Origin: Artemisia argyi
Taxonomy: Eukaryota; Streptophyta; Magnoliopsida; Asterales; Asteraceae
Direction of reading: 5' to 3'
Assembly: GCA_030686995.1 (NCBI GenBank)
Contig: CM060706.1
Coordinates: forward strand, 145,857,859-145,921,858
DNA: 64,000 nt
The notes beneath the pieces were generated by a model that saw only the letters and a program-made list of their open reading frames with translations, made no database searches and was not told the origin of the DNA. This document shows positions 22,727-34,897 of the stretch, piece after piece (the stretch's first letter is position 1; every line of letters begins with the position of its first letter). The position numbers and the translations under genes were made by a program.

Positions 22727-23251
22727 TGTTGAATTATGAGAGGATCTAAACACACTCTTTGTGTTGGTGATACTTTGAGTATATATTAACTAGCACACGG
22801 AATTTACTGGATAATACTTAGAAGATATTGTGTAAGTGAATGTATGAATGGAACAGTAATTGTATGAGTACGAACAAGAGTGTTTTCAACAAAACAGCTT
22901 CAATATTATTGATATAATACGAGTGATCTTTGCTTATCACTAGGGTTACAACCTTGAAGCTTTATCAAAAGATACGTAAATAAACCATAAACACAGGATC
23001 TCCTTTTATAGGATAAGGAGTCCTTTACAAGATCACTATCTTTAGCACAATATACGTATATGAACTAATTAAGATATACACAAGATCTTTTCAGTACTTA
23101 TCCTAGTGCATGGTTTCTTCTATAAATAGAACATAAGCAGTATAAACTTTTCTATGCTAGCAGTACTAAGTCAGTTAGTACTGCTAGTGTTAACTTCAGC
23201 ACTCTACAGAATAAGCTTAGCAGTTTGTACTTGTCAGTATAATTCCCAACA
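22727..23251 (-). mobile_element. 3' LTR of a copia-like element
   Basis: On the plus strand it begins TGTTGAATTATGAGAGG and ends AGTATAATTCCCAACA, i.e. TG...CA with a 5-base inverted end (TGTTG/CAACA). On the minus strand it is directly preceded by AGGAGAGGAT, a polypurine tract. The coding relic at 23380-24991 is in the right orientation to be its internal region. No second LTR was found upstream, so the element is incomplete. Confidence 0.65.
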
Positions 23252-23379
23252 ATCCTCTCCTAAACTTGTGATTCCACTGCAAATTCACAAGTTTCTTGAA
23301 TTAGACTTCAACTTTGATGATGGGGGGATTCTTGCAAACACTTCACAGACCTTGCATCTTCCTTTCATGTTGATCAAAA

Positions 23380-24991
23380 ATTCTTTGAAGAAGATTTTGA
23401 ACCACTTCTGAATTTTCTTCACATTAAAGCTTTGTAGAAACCATAACTGCAAGCACTCCAGCACTCAATGGATACTCTATTTCTGATAACATGAATATGT
23501 CAACTCTACTTTTTGTTGACAAGTGAGGAACATGGCATGATTCATAGAATTTCCATGAAGTACTGAGATCATGGCATGGAAAATTCTAGTACACATCTGT
23601 AGGATCTGGTTCATGTGATCTCTTGAGTTCTACCCATAGCTCTTGTTCTTTCACATCTGTTTATCAGCAGTCTTGAACTTCTCTTGAACCAACCTCCACA
23701 ATGTGTCTAAGTCTTCTCTATCACAAGACCTTAATAATGCTTCAAAGTTCTTGTAAATTGTAGACTCTCCACCAATTCTGATCATTTTCCAAGCCTTCCC
23801 AAATTTATCTTTGTAGATATCCAAATCCATTATTGGATGCCTTGCTTGAATTGGATCAACATGCAGGGATTCTGGCCTAATAACTAACATGTTGTTGATA
23901 TGTTCTTGTGACATTTCATCTGCTTCATCTTTCTCAGTAGGTTGTTCTTCAATTTTCTTAAGCCTTTTTGATGATCTTTCTGCATCATCTTCTTCAATAG
24001 GAACAAACCTCTGAACCTTCTTGTAAGCAATGTAATATAACATTTCAATCTCTTCTTGAGGTTTGCCTTTAAGCTGAGAAGCTTTCCAACTATCCTGATG
24101 TGTCAGAAAATCTTTCATACCTTTGATTATCTGAGCCTTTGTAGGTTTTCTTTTTCTCTTCTGGCTTTGCCTCTTCTTTCTTGTCTCCATAAGGTCATAC
24201 ATTGTTGCATCATCAGATTTTGAATTAAAAAAATCAACCAGTTGTGCTGATCTTTCTTAAACAGTTAAGCTTTGATCTTCAATGAATTCTTGAGCCTTAG
24301 CTTTCACAATTGGATCTGATTCAATCAATTGTTCTATTTGATCTTCGTGTGATTGTAGAGCCATAACTGTTTCTGAAGCCATTATCTCATTCTCCATTCT
24401 CTGAGCCTCCATGAAACTTCCAACTTCATCTTCTCTAATCTTTCTTGCCACTTCAGCATCATAATCAATTTGAGCTTGAGTTCTGGCCTTAATTTTCTTT
24501 TGTTGCCCAGTTTCTTCATCTATTATAGGAGCTTTCCCTTTTTCCTTTCTTTTTCTTTCATAGTCATCAGCAGTACATTCTTCATGGCTAGCAGTACCTT
24601 CTTCAAAAATACTAGCAGTACCTGTTTGTAAGCCAACAGTACCTTTTTTATCATCAAAAGTACCTGCTTCTTGTTCATATTCTTCAAAATCAAGCTGCCT
24701 CCCATGAATCTTTGACTCTGGGCTCCTCTCCTGTTAGGAAGAATCTCCTATATCATCATTGTCATCATCAGAATCTGGGGAAGTTGAAGAATCTACCATG
24801 TTTGCTTTCCTTTTGGCTTTCAAATGCTTGACCTTTTCTTGTAGCTTTTTCACCTTAATGACCAGCTTGGCATAGATCTTCCCATATAGCAACTTGGTCT
24901 TCTTGAGATCATCTTCTAATACTGAAACTTTGGAAGACAAAGTGGTACACAAGTCTATTGATGTGGATGTGCTATGTTGTTTGTAGAATAG
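23380..24991 (-). pseudogene. Coiled-coil/acidic extra frame of a copia-like retroelement
   Basis: One minus-strand frame runs from about 24991 to 23651 with TAA stops at 24734 and 24257. It shifts by one base near 23650 and continues to about 23380. It starts with a coiled coil (TLSSKVSVLEDDLKKTK, KVKKLQEKVKHLK). An acidic stretch follows, then a long charged helix (EVARKIREDEVGSFMEAQRM), a basic patch (RKKRQSQKRKRKPTKAQ) and a folded tail (GKAWKMIRIGGESTIYKNF; after the shift, WKFYESCHVPHLSTKSRVDI and EYPLSAGVLAVMV). This order recalls the large non-pol reading frame of SIRE/Maximus-like copia elements seen in Tanacetum, from memory. There is no pol. Function unknown. Confidence 0.6.
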
Positions 24992-27117
24992 GATTATTCT
25001 TTATTCAAGTTTTAAATTTATATTTAGCCGACTTATCCTATAACACACACTAACGAGCAGTGTGCTTGATCAATGTAGGCTAATTGGTAAGTAGAGTGTC
25101 GATCACTAAGAGTGGAACGTTAACACCTAGAATGCCTATCAGTATTTTAATATCCTAAGTTAGTTTTACAATCTAATCTGACGCAAGGGGGTTCAGTCTG
25201 AGAGACTGGCACGATTTGGTTTGATTAAATAAACTAATAAAACTATTAAGCAAGAATACAACGAATAGCTCACACGTTTCTCTTTGTCAAGTAAAGTTAA
25301 CAAGTGATGTGTGAATGGTTTCTGTACCGGATCTCCTGTTCATAACTTTTATCAGTAAAAGTGAAACATGAGCTAACTATAGAAAGGGTACCTATAAAGA
25401 TTTTCATACCAAGCAACCTTCGTCACCTGCTCATTATAGTTCTCTTAAAAGCTTGAACAGGTAAAATGTATCTCATATCTTAAAAAGACTACTTTGAATA
25501 GAAGTTTAGCAACAATGTAAATTAGTAGCGCTCAAGGTCCTACTCAAATGTACATCTTCTATCTTATTAATGGAATTTAGCCATTTAGGTAATTGGTCAA
25601 TCTTTGTGCAGGTAAAACATGTAATTTTCCAAAGAGGATACAAACCATGTTATTATCTACTAATCCAGTTTATTATTTAAATAATATAACAATTACCCTT
25701 TTTATTAGAAAATGTTGAACATGCTCAAGTATATGCTTATTTTTTATTACTCGGATATGGTATTGTGTTTTTATTAGATGTGGTTTGTTTCTAAAGTTGC
25801 CTAATGTAGATTACGATATGGTTGGTTTACCTTTAGTCTTCATGTGCGATCAACAATGATCTAACGAGCTCTCTAGCAATGTGGTTCTTAGAGTTCATAA
25901 AAAATAAATGGTTGCCACATAACTCTCATACACATAAACACGGCCGCCCCGCAGTAACGCGCAGGCTGTTTCGCTCGTTTACAATATTAACCAACTTATA
26001 TGGGTTTTCATTCTCTTTATACCCCATCTTATTATTGTCACATATTCAAATAATACACCCATTTATAACTGAGTATTTTCTTAAGTTCTTAACCACTAAC
26101 ATTAGGATCATGCATAAACTCCATAGAGTATTCATCCCGTAATCCATCTTAGCTACTTAATGTGATTTTTTTTCCTGAAATTATCATACTCTTAACTAAG
26201 GACATTATTACAACCAAATAGTGGTCAACATAACCACGCAAGAATCGAACATGGAGATTTTATCAGAATTGAAAAAACTTAGCTAAAATAATAGGTCTAA
26301 CATAAAACCATCATCGCAAATTTTAGATATCCATATTTGTGATAAACTAGTTATTGAAGTCATTTAAACACAAATAAAAAGAAACATACGATCTGAATTA
26401 CCCATAGCCACACTAACGATAAATTCCCATGATTGTACGAATAAAACTCCATATACACAAACTTCGGGGCCTCCATGAACAAAAAGAACATTAATGATAC
26501 CATAAATGCAATTTTCTTATTCCCATTCATTAAATCTATTGCTCTAACCGCGGGTTTTAGCCATAAGAGTCTTCTATAATTGACACAACGCTGACAAGCT
26601 CCCAAACAATCATCTAATGCACAAAATAATAGATATACATGATGTTAATAACTTCTAAAGAGTAAAATTTCCCGATGCCAATGACAAAGCTTAAGAAGCA
26701 CACGACCAAACAAATTATGTTGGGAACATAGAAAGTAAAGTGATTATGAGTCGTTTCCAAACCTTTGGTACAACTTTAATTGCTATTGAGAAAGTAATGT
26801 CTCAACCAATGTAAAGAGAAGCAATTGTTTAAACTATGACGGACAGTGAAAAGAGAAAAAAGATGGTAATGGTGACGAAAAACCGAAAAACAAAAAACCA
26901 AAAACCGAAAAAACCAAACTGAAATTTTGGTTGCGGGGTTTGGTTTTAAAAAACTTAAAACCGAACTTTTAGTTTAGGGTTTGGTTTTAGCCAAAAACCG
27001 CCCCATGCTCACCCTACTAACGAAGTAACGAGCCCTAAAAAAACACACGAAAAAAAAACCAAGCAACTCTATCTTCTTACAACACCACCTTAACACCTAC
27101 ATAAACACCCACTTGAC

Positions 27118-27160
<43 letters not shown>
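24992..27160. other. Intergenic with a foldback-element relic near 26860-27010
   Basis: No gene. Around 26865-27010 there are alternating AAAAACCGAAAAAC and GGTTTTGGTTTT blocks ending GCCCCATGCTCACCCTA, resembling one end of a foldback hAT-type element. T40 follows at 27120-27159. A GC-rich patch, CACGGCCGCCCCGCAGTAAC (from about 25938), is unexplained. Confidence 0.4.
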
Positions 27161-27163
27161 TTA

Positions 27164-27561
27164 GAGCATCTACAATGGGCAAAATTGATAAAAGCTTTTT
27201 ACTATTCTAAAAAGTTATTTAAGAGAGTTTTTTGCATTGCATCAAAAGGTTTTTAAAAAGCTTTTTAATGAAGACTTGGTAAGAGCATCCCCAATGCATA
27301 CTAAAAACAATAGCTTTTCACTATTTAAATAAGCTTTTTGAAAGACTTTTTGTGCATTGCATTCATAGCTTTTTGAAAAGCTTTTTATAATGACTTGTTA
27401 TACTTCAAGTCATTCTTCAAAGTGGTATGTATTAAATGTGGTATGCATTTAATGCATTAAATGCAAAAAGTCTTTACTCAAAGCTTTTGTTATTAAATAC
27501 TTTGTGCATTTAAAGCATTAAATGCAAAAAGTCATTTGGGTTTTTACCATTGTGCATGCTC
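27164..27561. mobile_element. Harbinger-type MITE, TTA target, with an internal second left end
   Basis: Ends GAGCATCTACAATGG and CCATTGTGCATGCTC form a 15-bp inverted repeat with two mismatches, flanked by TTA on both sides (27161-27163 and 27562-27564). A second left-type end, GAGCATCCCCAATGCAT, begins at 27283, so two related copies (27164-27279 and 27283-27561) appear fused. It contains repeated AAGCTTTTT motifs and no coding. Confidence 0.7.
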
Positions 27562-27564
27562 TTA

Positions 27565-29379
27565 GTGGAAGGAAGTATGAGATCCATCTATTTAATATTA
27601 TTTGTTTTCTAAGCAGGGTCCATTTTTCCTTGTTTGGTCTATCCCCATATGAGTAGTATAAGGGAGACTCTCCCCATCTAGACCCATTAACAGCCATGGG
27701 TCTCACATGGGCCCAAGCATTCCTTAGCTAACAGAAAAAATAAACGTCCCCTTAAGTCACACTCACTCCATATGATAGTGTTGTTAAGTATGAAAGGAAA
27801 GTTGATAACCCTCATTTAGCTTAAGAAGATCTTGGAAATACTCAACAATTGTATAAAATTATTACAAAATAGTATGCTAATATGTAGTTAGAGATTTAAG
27901 AAAACATTTGTACTTTGATTTGTGGAAGCTGTGACCAATATATGAACGCTTCAAAATGTTAAACAACAAAGTTGCTGAAAAAAAATGTATGACAAATAAT
28001 ATTTAGCGTTTTCAAAATGTTAAGACAATAACAATGAACAGTTGTTAAAAATTAAATTATTTCATACTCTCATGTTCGTCTAATCTCTTTCATAAATGAT
28101 TTTGATTGATGAGTTTCTATCAAATTTATTTTTAAGAATATCATTGCATTTTCTTACAAAAATAAACAAATGCAAACAACTTATTTTAGTAACAGGTTAC
28201 AAGTACTTATATTTTTATACAGAAGCATATAAACAGAAAAAATAAGCAATCTCAAACACCTTCTTAACCCTTTTTATTATATACGACATTGACACAAATA
28301 ATCACATAAGCTGAAAGAAATGAGCATATAAGCATTTTCTTCTTCAGTTACGTGATATTGGGCTTAAACATTCTTGAACTAAAGATTTATGATTCAAACC
28401 AACCCGCTTATTTATGAGGTTGATGGGCCATTATAAGTACTGGGCTTATATCTAACTTCTTGTAATACAAGACAATGAATCATATTTTTCAGCTGACATT
28501 ATTATTCTAGTTCAACATAGCTTACATGATTTTTTATCATGTAAACTGTAACGAGTATTTTTTATGAACACTTGTTTGAGAGTTGGAAATTGCTTCTGCT
28601 TGGTCGTTGAGTGTCAGTGTGATCATTGAGCTTGAATTTTTATTCTTGTCGTTATACATTGTGGATCCCTTTTGATGCTAGCATCTTTTATACGGAGTAA
28701 TTTTTTTTTTTTTTTTTTGAACAAAACTTCAAAGTTTGATCCAAAAGTAAACAAACATAGACAACTTGAGAAAACCAAGGAAAACATAGGGGTCCTAAAC
28801 ACGTGAAATTTCCACCTCTCGATATAGTAAAATATATCCAAACAGCGGCGGAGCTAGAATTTGCCGTTAAGAGGGCTGAAGTTCATTATGTAACCTGAAA
28901 AAATAAAAGTGTAAATAGAATGGTTTCAAACTTTAGTTTATACAGATAAACCATCACAAAAACTTACGAATGCATTAGTGAACATAATTTTTTCTAACAT
29001 ATTTAGTGCATAAAAAATATATTAAACTCAAAATAAGGTCAGCTCTTTGTCTATTTTGATGTTTCCGAATATATAACTAGGGGAGAACAACAAAGCTGAA
29101 ACTTTCTAGGATTTCTTGATTTAGATTATGGGAGTTCAAAAAATATCCGTATTCGGATATCCGAAAACTTGATTATAATTTATTAAAAAGTTTTTATAAA
29201 AGGACGGTTTTGGAACTGATATAAAAGTTTTTCAAAAATTATTGATATCAAGATATTCGAATATATAAAAGTGTTATCTAAAATTTCGAATATCCGAAAT
29301 AAAATAAAAAAAACTTAGATAAAATATTATGTCTAATATAAAATAATCATCGCAAATTTCAAATATCCAAATTTATACA
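27565..29379. other. Intergenic with fragments of MITEs
   Basis: No gene. At 28843 CAGCGGCGGAGCTAGAATTT matches the left end of the hAT-type family found at 30660 and 38787, but no right end was found. T18 followed by GAACAAAACTTC near 28700-28730 could be a LINE 3' end. Near 29130-29300 ATATCCGAATAT motifs occur in both orientations. Confidence 0.45.
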
Positions 29380-29500
29380 GGAAATTAAGGATGACCTAAT
29401 AAAAAATATTGGTTTTTAAATAATGGAAGAAAAAAACATTTATTTAATCATAATTGAAAAATGAAATAAAAAAGATAAAAAGGGTATGCACCAAGAAGTT
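29380..29500. repeat. Left copy of a direct duplication flanking the 29.5-31.2 kb block
   Basis: It begins GGAAATTAAGGATGACC and ends GGGTATGCACCAAGAAGTT. The same run, with an AAAT microsatellite expansion, is at 31208-31349. Confidence 0.8.
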
Positions 29501-29556
29501 AGTGAAAACTCTTTTTTTTCACTAAATTTTCCAACATAAAATTCATAAAATGATAC

Positions 29557-29978
29557 CATATCAATTAAATGCAGAACAATCCTGCATGCCTGAGATTCCC
29601 ATTTTGTCCCGTCTTGACACCGACCCGGCCTAGTTTAGTCATAGCTTTGATGAATGCGTCGCTGAAAGCTTTTGGGTCGTTGGCCAATGATATCACGGTC
29701 GGTTTTGACCTCGTGTCAGTGTATAGAACTTGGTCAGAAGTAAAAAGTCCTTGTCCTTGCTGTAGATTCTTGAAGTACATGTTGTCAAAAGTTTTGGCGT
29801 GTTAGGATCCATATGTATGGCTACCAGCGGGCTAACATTCCTTGGACACAGTTGCTGCACTTGGGTAGCATAACTCAGGTTTATGGTTGGATCTACTGGG
29901 TTTTGCTTGCTGAAGTTATATCCTATTTGCAAACTGGTCGCAGTGGGAAAATCCAAGGGTATGTGCACCCGGACATTT
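29557..29978 (-). pseudogene. Solitary peroxidase exon 4, inverted
   Basis: On the minus strand it encodes the start of exon 4 (GTGCACATACCCTTGGATTT), [47 protein letters not shown] and [19 protein letters not shown] up to the TGA. There are frameshifts near DPNTPK/FDN and just before the end (GCATGCAGGATTG). The base context expected for the acceptor (TCCAG) reads TCCGG, so the splice site is lost. It lies about 12 kb from the cluster and is oppositely oriented. It is closest to the 17030 relic in KNLQQGQGL. Confidence 0.8.
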
Positions 29979-30007
29979 TTTTGTTTTTATTAGTGTATGT
30001 TTCGTAT

Positions 30008-31065
30008 TGTTGGAAGAAATCCAACAAACTAGTTTCTAGAGTGGAATCACGAATCAAAATTTACTCAACAAGACCTCAACAAATGGTTATGATCCCTTAA
30101 TGTCAAGTGGCACCAACACACGCGAGATAATTTACACTTAAACGTCTATTAAACGTGAGCAAAAAAAGAAGGTACAAATAAAACCTCACACCCCTCATCC
30201 TTATTTATAGAGAATGAGGGGAGAGAAACCTAATCCTTGGTGAACAAGGAATATACAATTGAGGAGGTTAAAAACTTTCTTAAAACACGACTAACCTCCT
30301 TGAATTTGAGGTAAACTGCAACTGGCCCCCTAAACTTATACCCGAACTATTACACACTAATATTCTAACAATTTCCACCTTAGTCGTAATAGTTAGCCTT
30401 CTTCGATACGCAACATCTTCAACCAGTTCTAGAACCTCGGATCGGGGACTGCCTTCGTCAAGGCACTAGTAGCATGACCCGCTACTAAACTTAGCTCAAA
30501 TCCTTACTCTATAGAGAGTCTCTTTAGCCATGTATCATCCTTTAATGCTCCAGTAAGTGTCATATACTCCGCTTTAGTTGTTAACAAAGCCATCATTTGT
30601 TGAAATGTAGCTTCCCAGCTCACCACACATCCTTGTATCATAAACCCATACATTGTGATCAGCGGCGGAACTAGGAGCTTCTGTCAGGGGTAGCGAAATA
30701 CGAAAATTTGTTTAGGGGTAGCGAAAATTTGTTTCAGGGGTAGCGAAATCGCTAAAAAATTGCCAAAAATGGCCAAAAAACGTAAAAAATCGCCAAAAAT
30801 TACACTACCGGGTAAAAGTTCAGGGGTAGCGACCGCTACCCCTGGACTATACATGGATCCGCCCCTGATTGTGATTGATCTACCCATGACAGTGATCGAT
30901 CTGCCCATGGCGTAATCATAGTCCACAAAAGCATGTACGTCCGTCTGTAATCCACAATCAAACCTATCCAACATTCCCAACAACATTTGAACCGATATCC
31001 GTTGGAAAACCTGAATTGTGACACCTTCAGAGTATTACCACTCTGAGTCCTGAAAATCTCCATAC
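30008..31065 (-). mobile_element. Copia 3' fragment: LTR plus RNase H, 5'-truncated
   Basis: The LTR at 30008-30370 runs TGTTGGAAGAAATCC... to ...ATATTCTAACA (plus-strand reading), with AAGGTGGAAAT as polypurine tract next to it on the minus strand. Beyond it the minus strand encodes copia RNase H: FVDYDYAMGRSIT, GCVVSWEATFQ, TTKAEYMTLTGAL, then AGHATSALTKAVPDPRF, with several stops. Homology ends near 31065. A 208-bp MITE (30660-30867) splits the RNase H. Confidence 0.75.
30660..30867. mobile_element. hAT-type MITE nested in copia RNase H
   Basis: Left end CAGCGGCGGAACTAGG and right end CATGGATCCGCCCCTG (CAGSGGCGGA inverted). An exact 8-bp duplication ATTGTGAT lies on each side (30652-30659 and 30868-30875). 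Its interior repeats AGGGGTAGCGA. The interrupted RNase H frame resumes across it, giving a clear order of insertions. Confidence 0.9.
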
Positions 31066-31207
31066 CAAGTATATTTTCCTTTAATTTTTTAGTTTTATAA
31101 TAAAAATAAAATTATAAAAATAAGATAATAACATAATAAAATAATTAAAATGAGTTTTGGAATCACTTTAGTAGGGTTATGAAATTCTAACCCATTGAAT
31201 TATTGGA

Positions 31208-31349
31208 GGAAATTAAGGATGACCGAATAATAATATAAATAAATAAATAAATAAATAATTGGTTTTTAAATAATGGAAGAATTTTTTTTTATTTAATTAT
31301 AATTGAAAAATGAAATAAAAATGATAAAAAGGGTATGCACCAAGAAGTT
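31208..31349. repeat. Right copy of the flanking direct duplication
   Basis: Matches 29380-29500 from GGAAATTAAGGATGACC to ATGCACCAAGAAGTT, with extra AAAT units (ATAAATAAATAAATAAATAA). Confidence 0.8.
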
Positions 31350-34300
31350 GGGAAGCTGGTCGTGTTTGGCTTTATTCGATTTGTATTTTAATTCGATGAA
31401 AATGAAGTCTGGTGTATTCCGCGTCACTCGTCTTTATTGTTCATTTCATAATATTTATCATCATCGTCACTTACATTTTATATCATATAAATTAGATGGT
31501 AGGACCATAATCCACATCACACCCATGTGTCATTGTTATTTTATGCATTACAATCCAAAGATTCCCTCTAATTATATAAAATCGACATTTTTACATATCA
31601 TACAGTTCATACTATCATATAAACTTCTTATAAAATTGTACTAATATATCTAGGTTTTAAATTAAAGTTACACTGAAATGTACTTATAGTTAAAATTCCA
31701 CATTTTCTTGTTTGTGGCCATAAAAATCCAAGATGTGAGTAATAGTAATCAAACACATCACTTTTACGTCAGCGACACATCAACATTCAGCACCAATAAA
31801 CTCATCATCTAGCGGTGTAATGGTCACCACCTAACTCATCACCAAACTTATTTTTCTTAACAAATTTAAATAAAAACTTACAATTCCATGTGTTAAGAAC
31901 AAACGTTATGTCTCAAGAAATCAATAGTAAGTTCCTATATGGGCCAAAATCTATAAACTAATCCAACAAAAACCAACAACAAAAAGAAACCCTCGGAGTG
32001 TAACCCGAACCCGATAAGCGATAAGAAAACAAAAGAGAATGAAAGTTTTTCTCAACCCGTGCAAAAAGACACTTCTTTCAAGAACATAATTATTTGCACA
32101 AATTAAGCATTATTTGAGACACTTCAATGCATACATTAGATACTTGTACAATGTTTACATTCTACTTTAATTGCTTATTCACCTGAGTGTGCAAGTAAAA
32201 AGTTGAAGTATGCAAATCATTTTCTTTTAAGAAACCCACTCTTTCATCATAAATCATTAACAACAATTGTGAAACAAAAAAACCACTTAAACAACAAGAT
32301 GATAATAATAACACTTAACAATACAAGTAGCCCAAAAAGTTTGTAACTTACTAATGGTTTTATTCTTTAAATTTATAAACAAGTTTCAACACTTTATTTC
32401 TTTATTTATTTATTTACTTTTACTTTCAAAAATAAACCATTGGAAAGGTTAATTGCTGTTTCAGGCTTCTTGTGTGTGCAACTCGTTCGGTGGTGCACAC
32501 CACCAAACTTTGGCCAAAGTGGGATGACCACATGCGGTGAGAGGGGCAGGTACGGATCACGCGTGGCGGTGCACCACTCTCCATTACATCTAGCCTATGA
32601 GAACATAAATATTTTGTGGATTCAACAAATATGATACAATCCGTATTATAATGTGGTTTTGATCCATTTAAATCGAAGTGGTTTTAAGATCATATTTCTA
32701 TGATCAAGGCAGAAGGGATGCAAGACCTTTATATTTAAGAGTGCTTTTTGCAATATCCGCCATTACCAAATGATCTAAGCAGTCCTTTGCACTACGACAT
32801 CAATGCGAACACTAGCCTAAGTGTTTAGATTAACTTCGCCACTCCATCGAGCAAGTTTTTTAGGTCAACTCCACTATTGGCTACGCCCCACCAATTCCTA
32901 AGCATAGCCCATAAACCACTCGGAATCGGACAACCAATAAACAAGTGTAAGAATTATTATAGTCTAAATTTAACTGTTTAGCTTAAGCGATATGCACTGT
33001 TGCACACTTACAATAATTTGTTTGAAATTCTTTTGTGATAAATACCAAAGATAGAACTTTGACATGATATGTGATTAACCTTAACCAATAATCACATAAC
33101 TTAATATTCTTAACTCGAATAATAACTACGAGTAAACAAGTAAACATAGTTTTGTGGTTGTGGACCCGGTTGCGAATGCGGCGAGTGGTTCCCATGCCAT
33201 CGGCAGCATTTTTTAAATTCTTATATGCTGGATACACTGCATCTCAAACTTTCTTTATTACAACCAGATTTATTTTATTCATTTCACAAATGAATAAAAA
33301 ATAAAAGAAACATAGTGTCTTCTCCTAATTATTTGAGACATCAAAGAGATCGAAACCACATGCAAAATTCCTTTAAAAAATTACGTAAACTAATAGAAAC
33401 ATTGCCATATTTTACAAGGAGTACTATTTTATTATTGTTTGAGTGAAATAGCTCCTTAGCTAGGTATTCATACTTTTGTATATTCATGTACATCATATTT
33501 TTCGTGTCAAGTTTATTGAATTGTAAATCCAATATAAATAACATAGTAGAAGTTAAACTATTTTATCTTCCATGTTTACTTTATCAAAAGGCAGACGTTG
33601 AAGAATAACATGAATGTAGCAACTAGCAAGATAACAAAGTTATTTAATATGTTATTCATCAGAATATGTGAAGTGATCATTTTAACCCATACGCCATAAT
33701 AAAAAAGTAAAGTGAAAACGACTACTAATATATTTGAGGTTCTGTTTTAATAATAGAAAACAAATATATTATAATATGTTTGTGTGTGTATATACACGGC
33801 TCTTACGACCCACCAATAGCCGTCTTCTCTCAATTAATAAATAAAGTTTGGCCCCCAACGTTATGAACCGAAAAAAACAAAAAACAATCATGCACATTGT
33901 TGATCGTTGATATCTAATCTAAAACAGTAATACTACAAAGTACAAACGATGGCAAACTTTAGAGCACATATCTATATACTCAATTAGAATTGTTTTCTAT
34001 GCCAAGATAACTTCCAATCAAATCTTTATCAAGTTTTTGTATGTATAAAATGAACAAAAATATATATGCTATATTATAATCTTTGTATTATCATATAATT
34101 TTTGTGAGATGATATTAATGTGAGTCGTCACTATCATCTTTAAGATTGTGGTTAAACCAGTGCCCTAGAAAATAAATATATTTCCAAGCATTGCATTTAA
34201 AGGAGTGGATTTGTGTTGATTTTGTTTGAAATGACATCATACATTTTGGGTGTCCTATTGGAATAGTGAATAGAAATATATGCGTCACGCGCGTTCTAAA

Positions 34301-34371
34301 AGACATGCTATCTTTTAGCTATGCAATAACATTTTTATTATAAGTATTAATCATTTCGCATAATGTGATTG
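31350..34371. other. Intergenic, about 3 kb, no gene recognised
   Basis: AT-rich. A GC-richer patch at 32450-32600 (TCGGTGGTGCACACCACC and GGCGGTGCACCACTC) may be a MITE but was not resolved. The short frame at 32983-33237 (minus) shows no family motif. Confidence 0.45.
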
Positions 34372-34374
34372 TTA

Positions 34375-34635
34375 GGATGGGCACAGAAGGGTATGTCGAC
34401 CGAATACAACAATCGATTTCAATTGGTTGTTGTTTCTGTGGTCAATCGATCGTCGGGCGAAAAGTTAAGAAATGGGTCGAGACCTTGACCGAGTTGTATT
34501 TCATTTATTTCTTGCTTTTTGATCCAAATGGTAACCCACTTACTGGGGCAGTGAATCGTCAGCAGGTCACTGGAGAGAGAAAGCTGACGTGACAGGTTAA
34601 AGTAAGGGGATTGAATCTCCTTACTGTGCCCAGCC
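34375..34635. mobile_element. Harbinger-type (Tourist-like) MITE, TTA target
   Basis: Ends GGATGGGCACAGAAGGG and CCTTACTGTGCCCAGCC form a 17-bp inverted repeat with few mismatches. TTA flanks both sides (34372-34374 and 34636-34638). Length is 261 bp. The small frames inside are not protein-like. Confidence 0.8.
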
Positions 34636-34689
34636 TTAGAGACAAGATGTTTTGGTTTGGTGATATGTGAGTAACCCAATAACTTTAGA

Positions 34690-34889
34690 CAGTGACGAAG
34701 CTAGAAAATTTTCAGTGGGAGGTCGGTATCTAAATTTTTTTTTCCTAACACTATTTTTCGGGTAATACCGAAATTTTGAGAGGTCGAAACTGAATATACC
34801 GAAATTTTTCTACACGAAAACTACATACCCCCTAAATCGCAAAAAAAATTTCGGGAGGTCGGGCGCCCCTCCCCGTAGCTGAGCCCATG
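34690..34889. mobile_element. hAT-type MITE, 200 bp, same family as 38787-39379
   Basis: Left end CAGTGACGAAGCTAGAAAAT, right end GTAGCTGAGCCCATG. An exact 8-bp duplication ACTTTAGA lies on each side (34682-34689 and 34890-34897). The right half (TCTACACGAAAACTACATAC, then CCCCCTAAATCGC and AAAAATTTCG) is nearly identical to the larger element, so this is an internally shortened relative. Confidence 0.9.
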
Positions 34890-34897
34890 ACTTTAGA

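Noticed and set aside
28843..29110. hAT-type left end CAGCGGCGGAGCTAG as a full MITE
   Set aside because: No matching right end or 8-bp repeat of TATCCAAA found downstream.
30684..30986. Minus-strand frame across the nested MITE
   Set aside because: A chimera of copia RNase H and MITE sequence; not a gene in its own right.
32430..32640. Plus-strand frame with SGFLCVQLVRWCTPP as a gene
   Set aside because: Too short, and lies in a repeat-like GC patch with no homology recognised.
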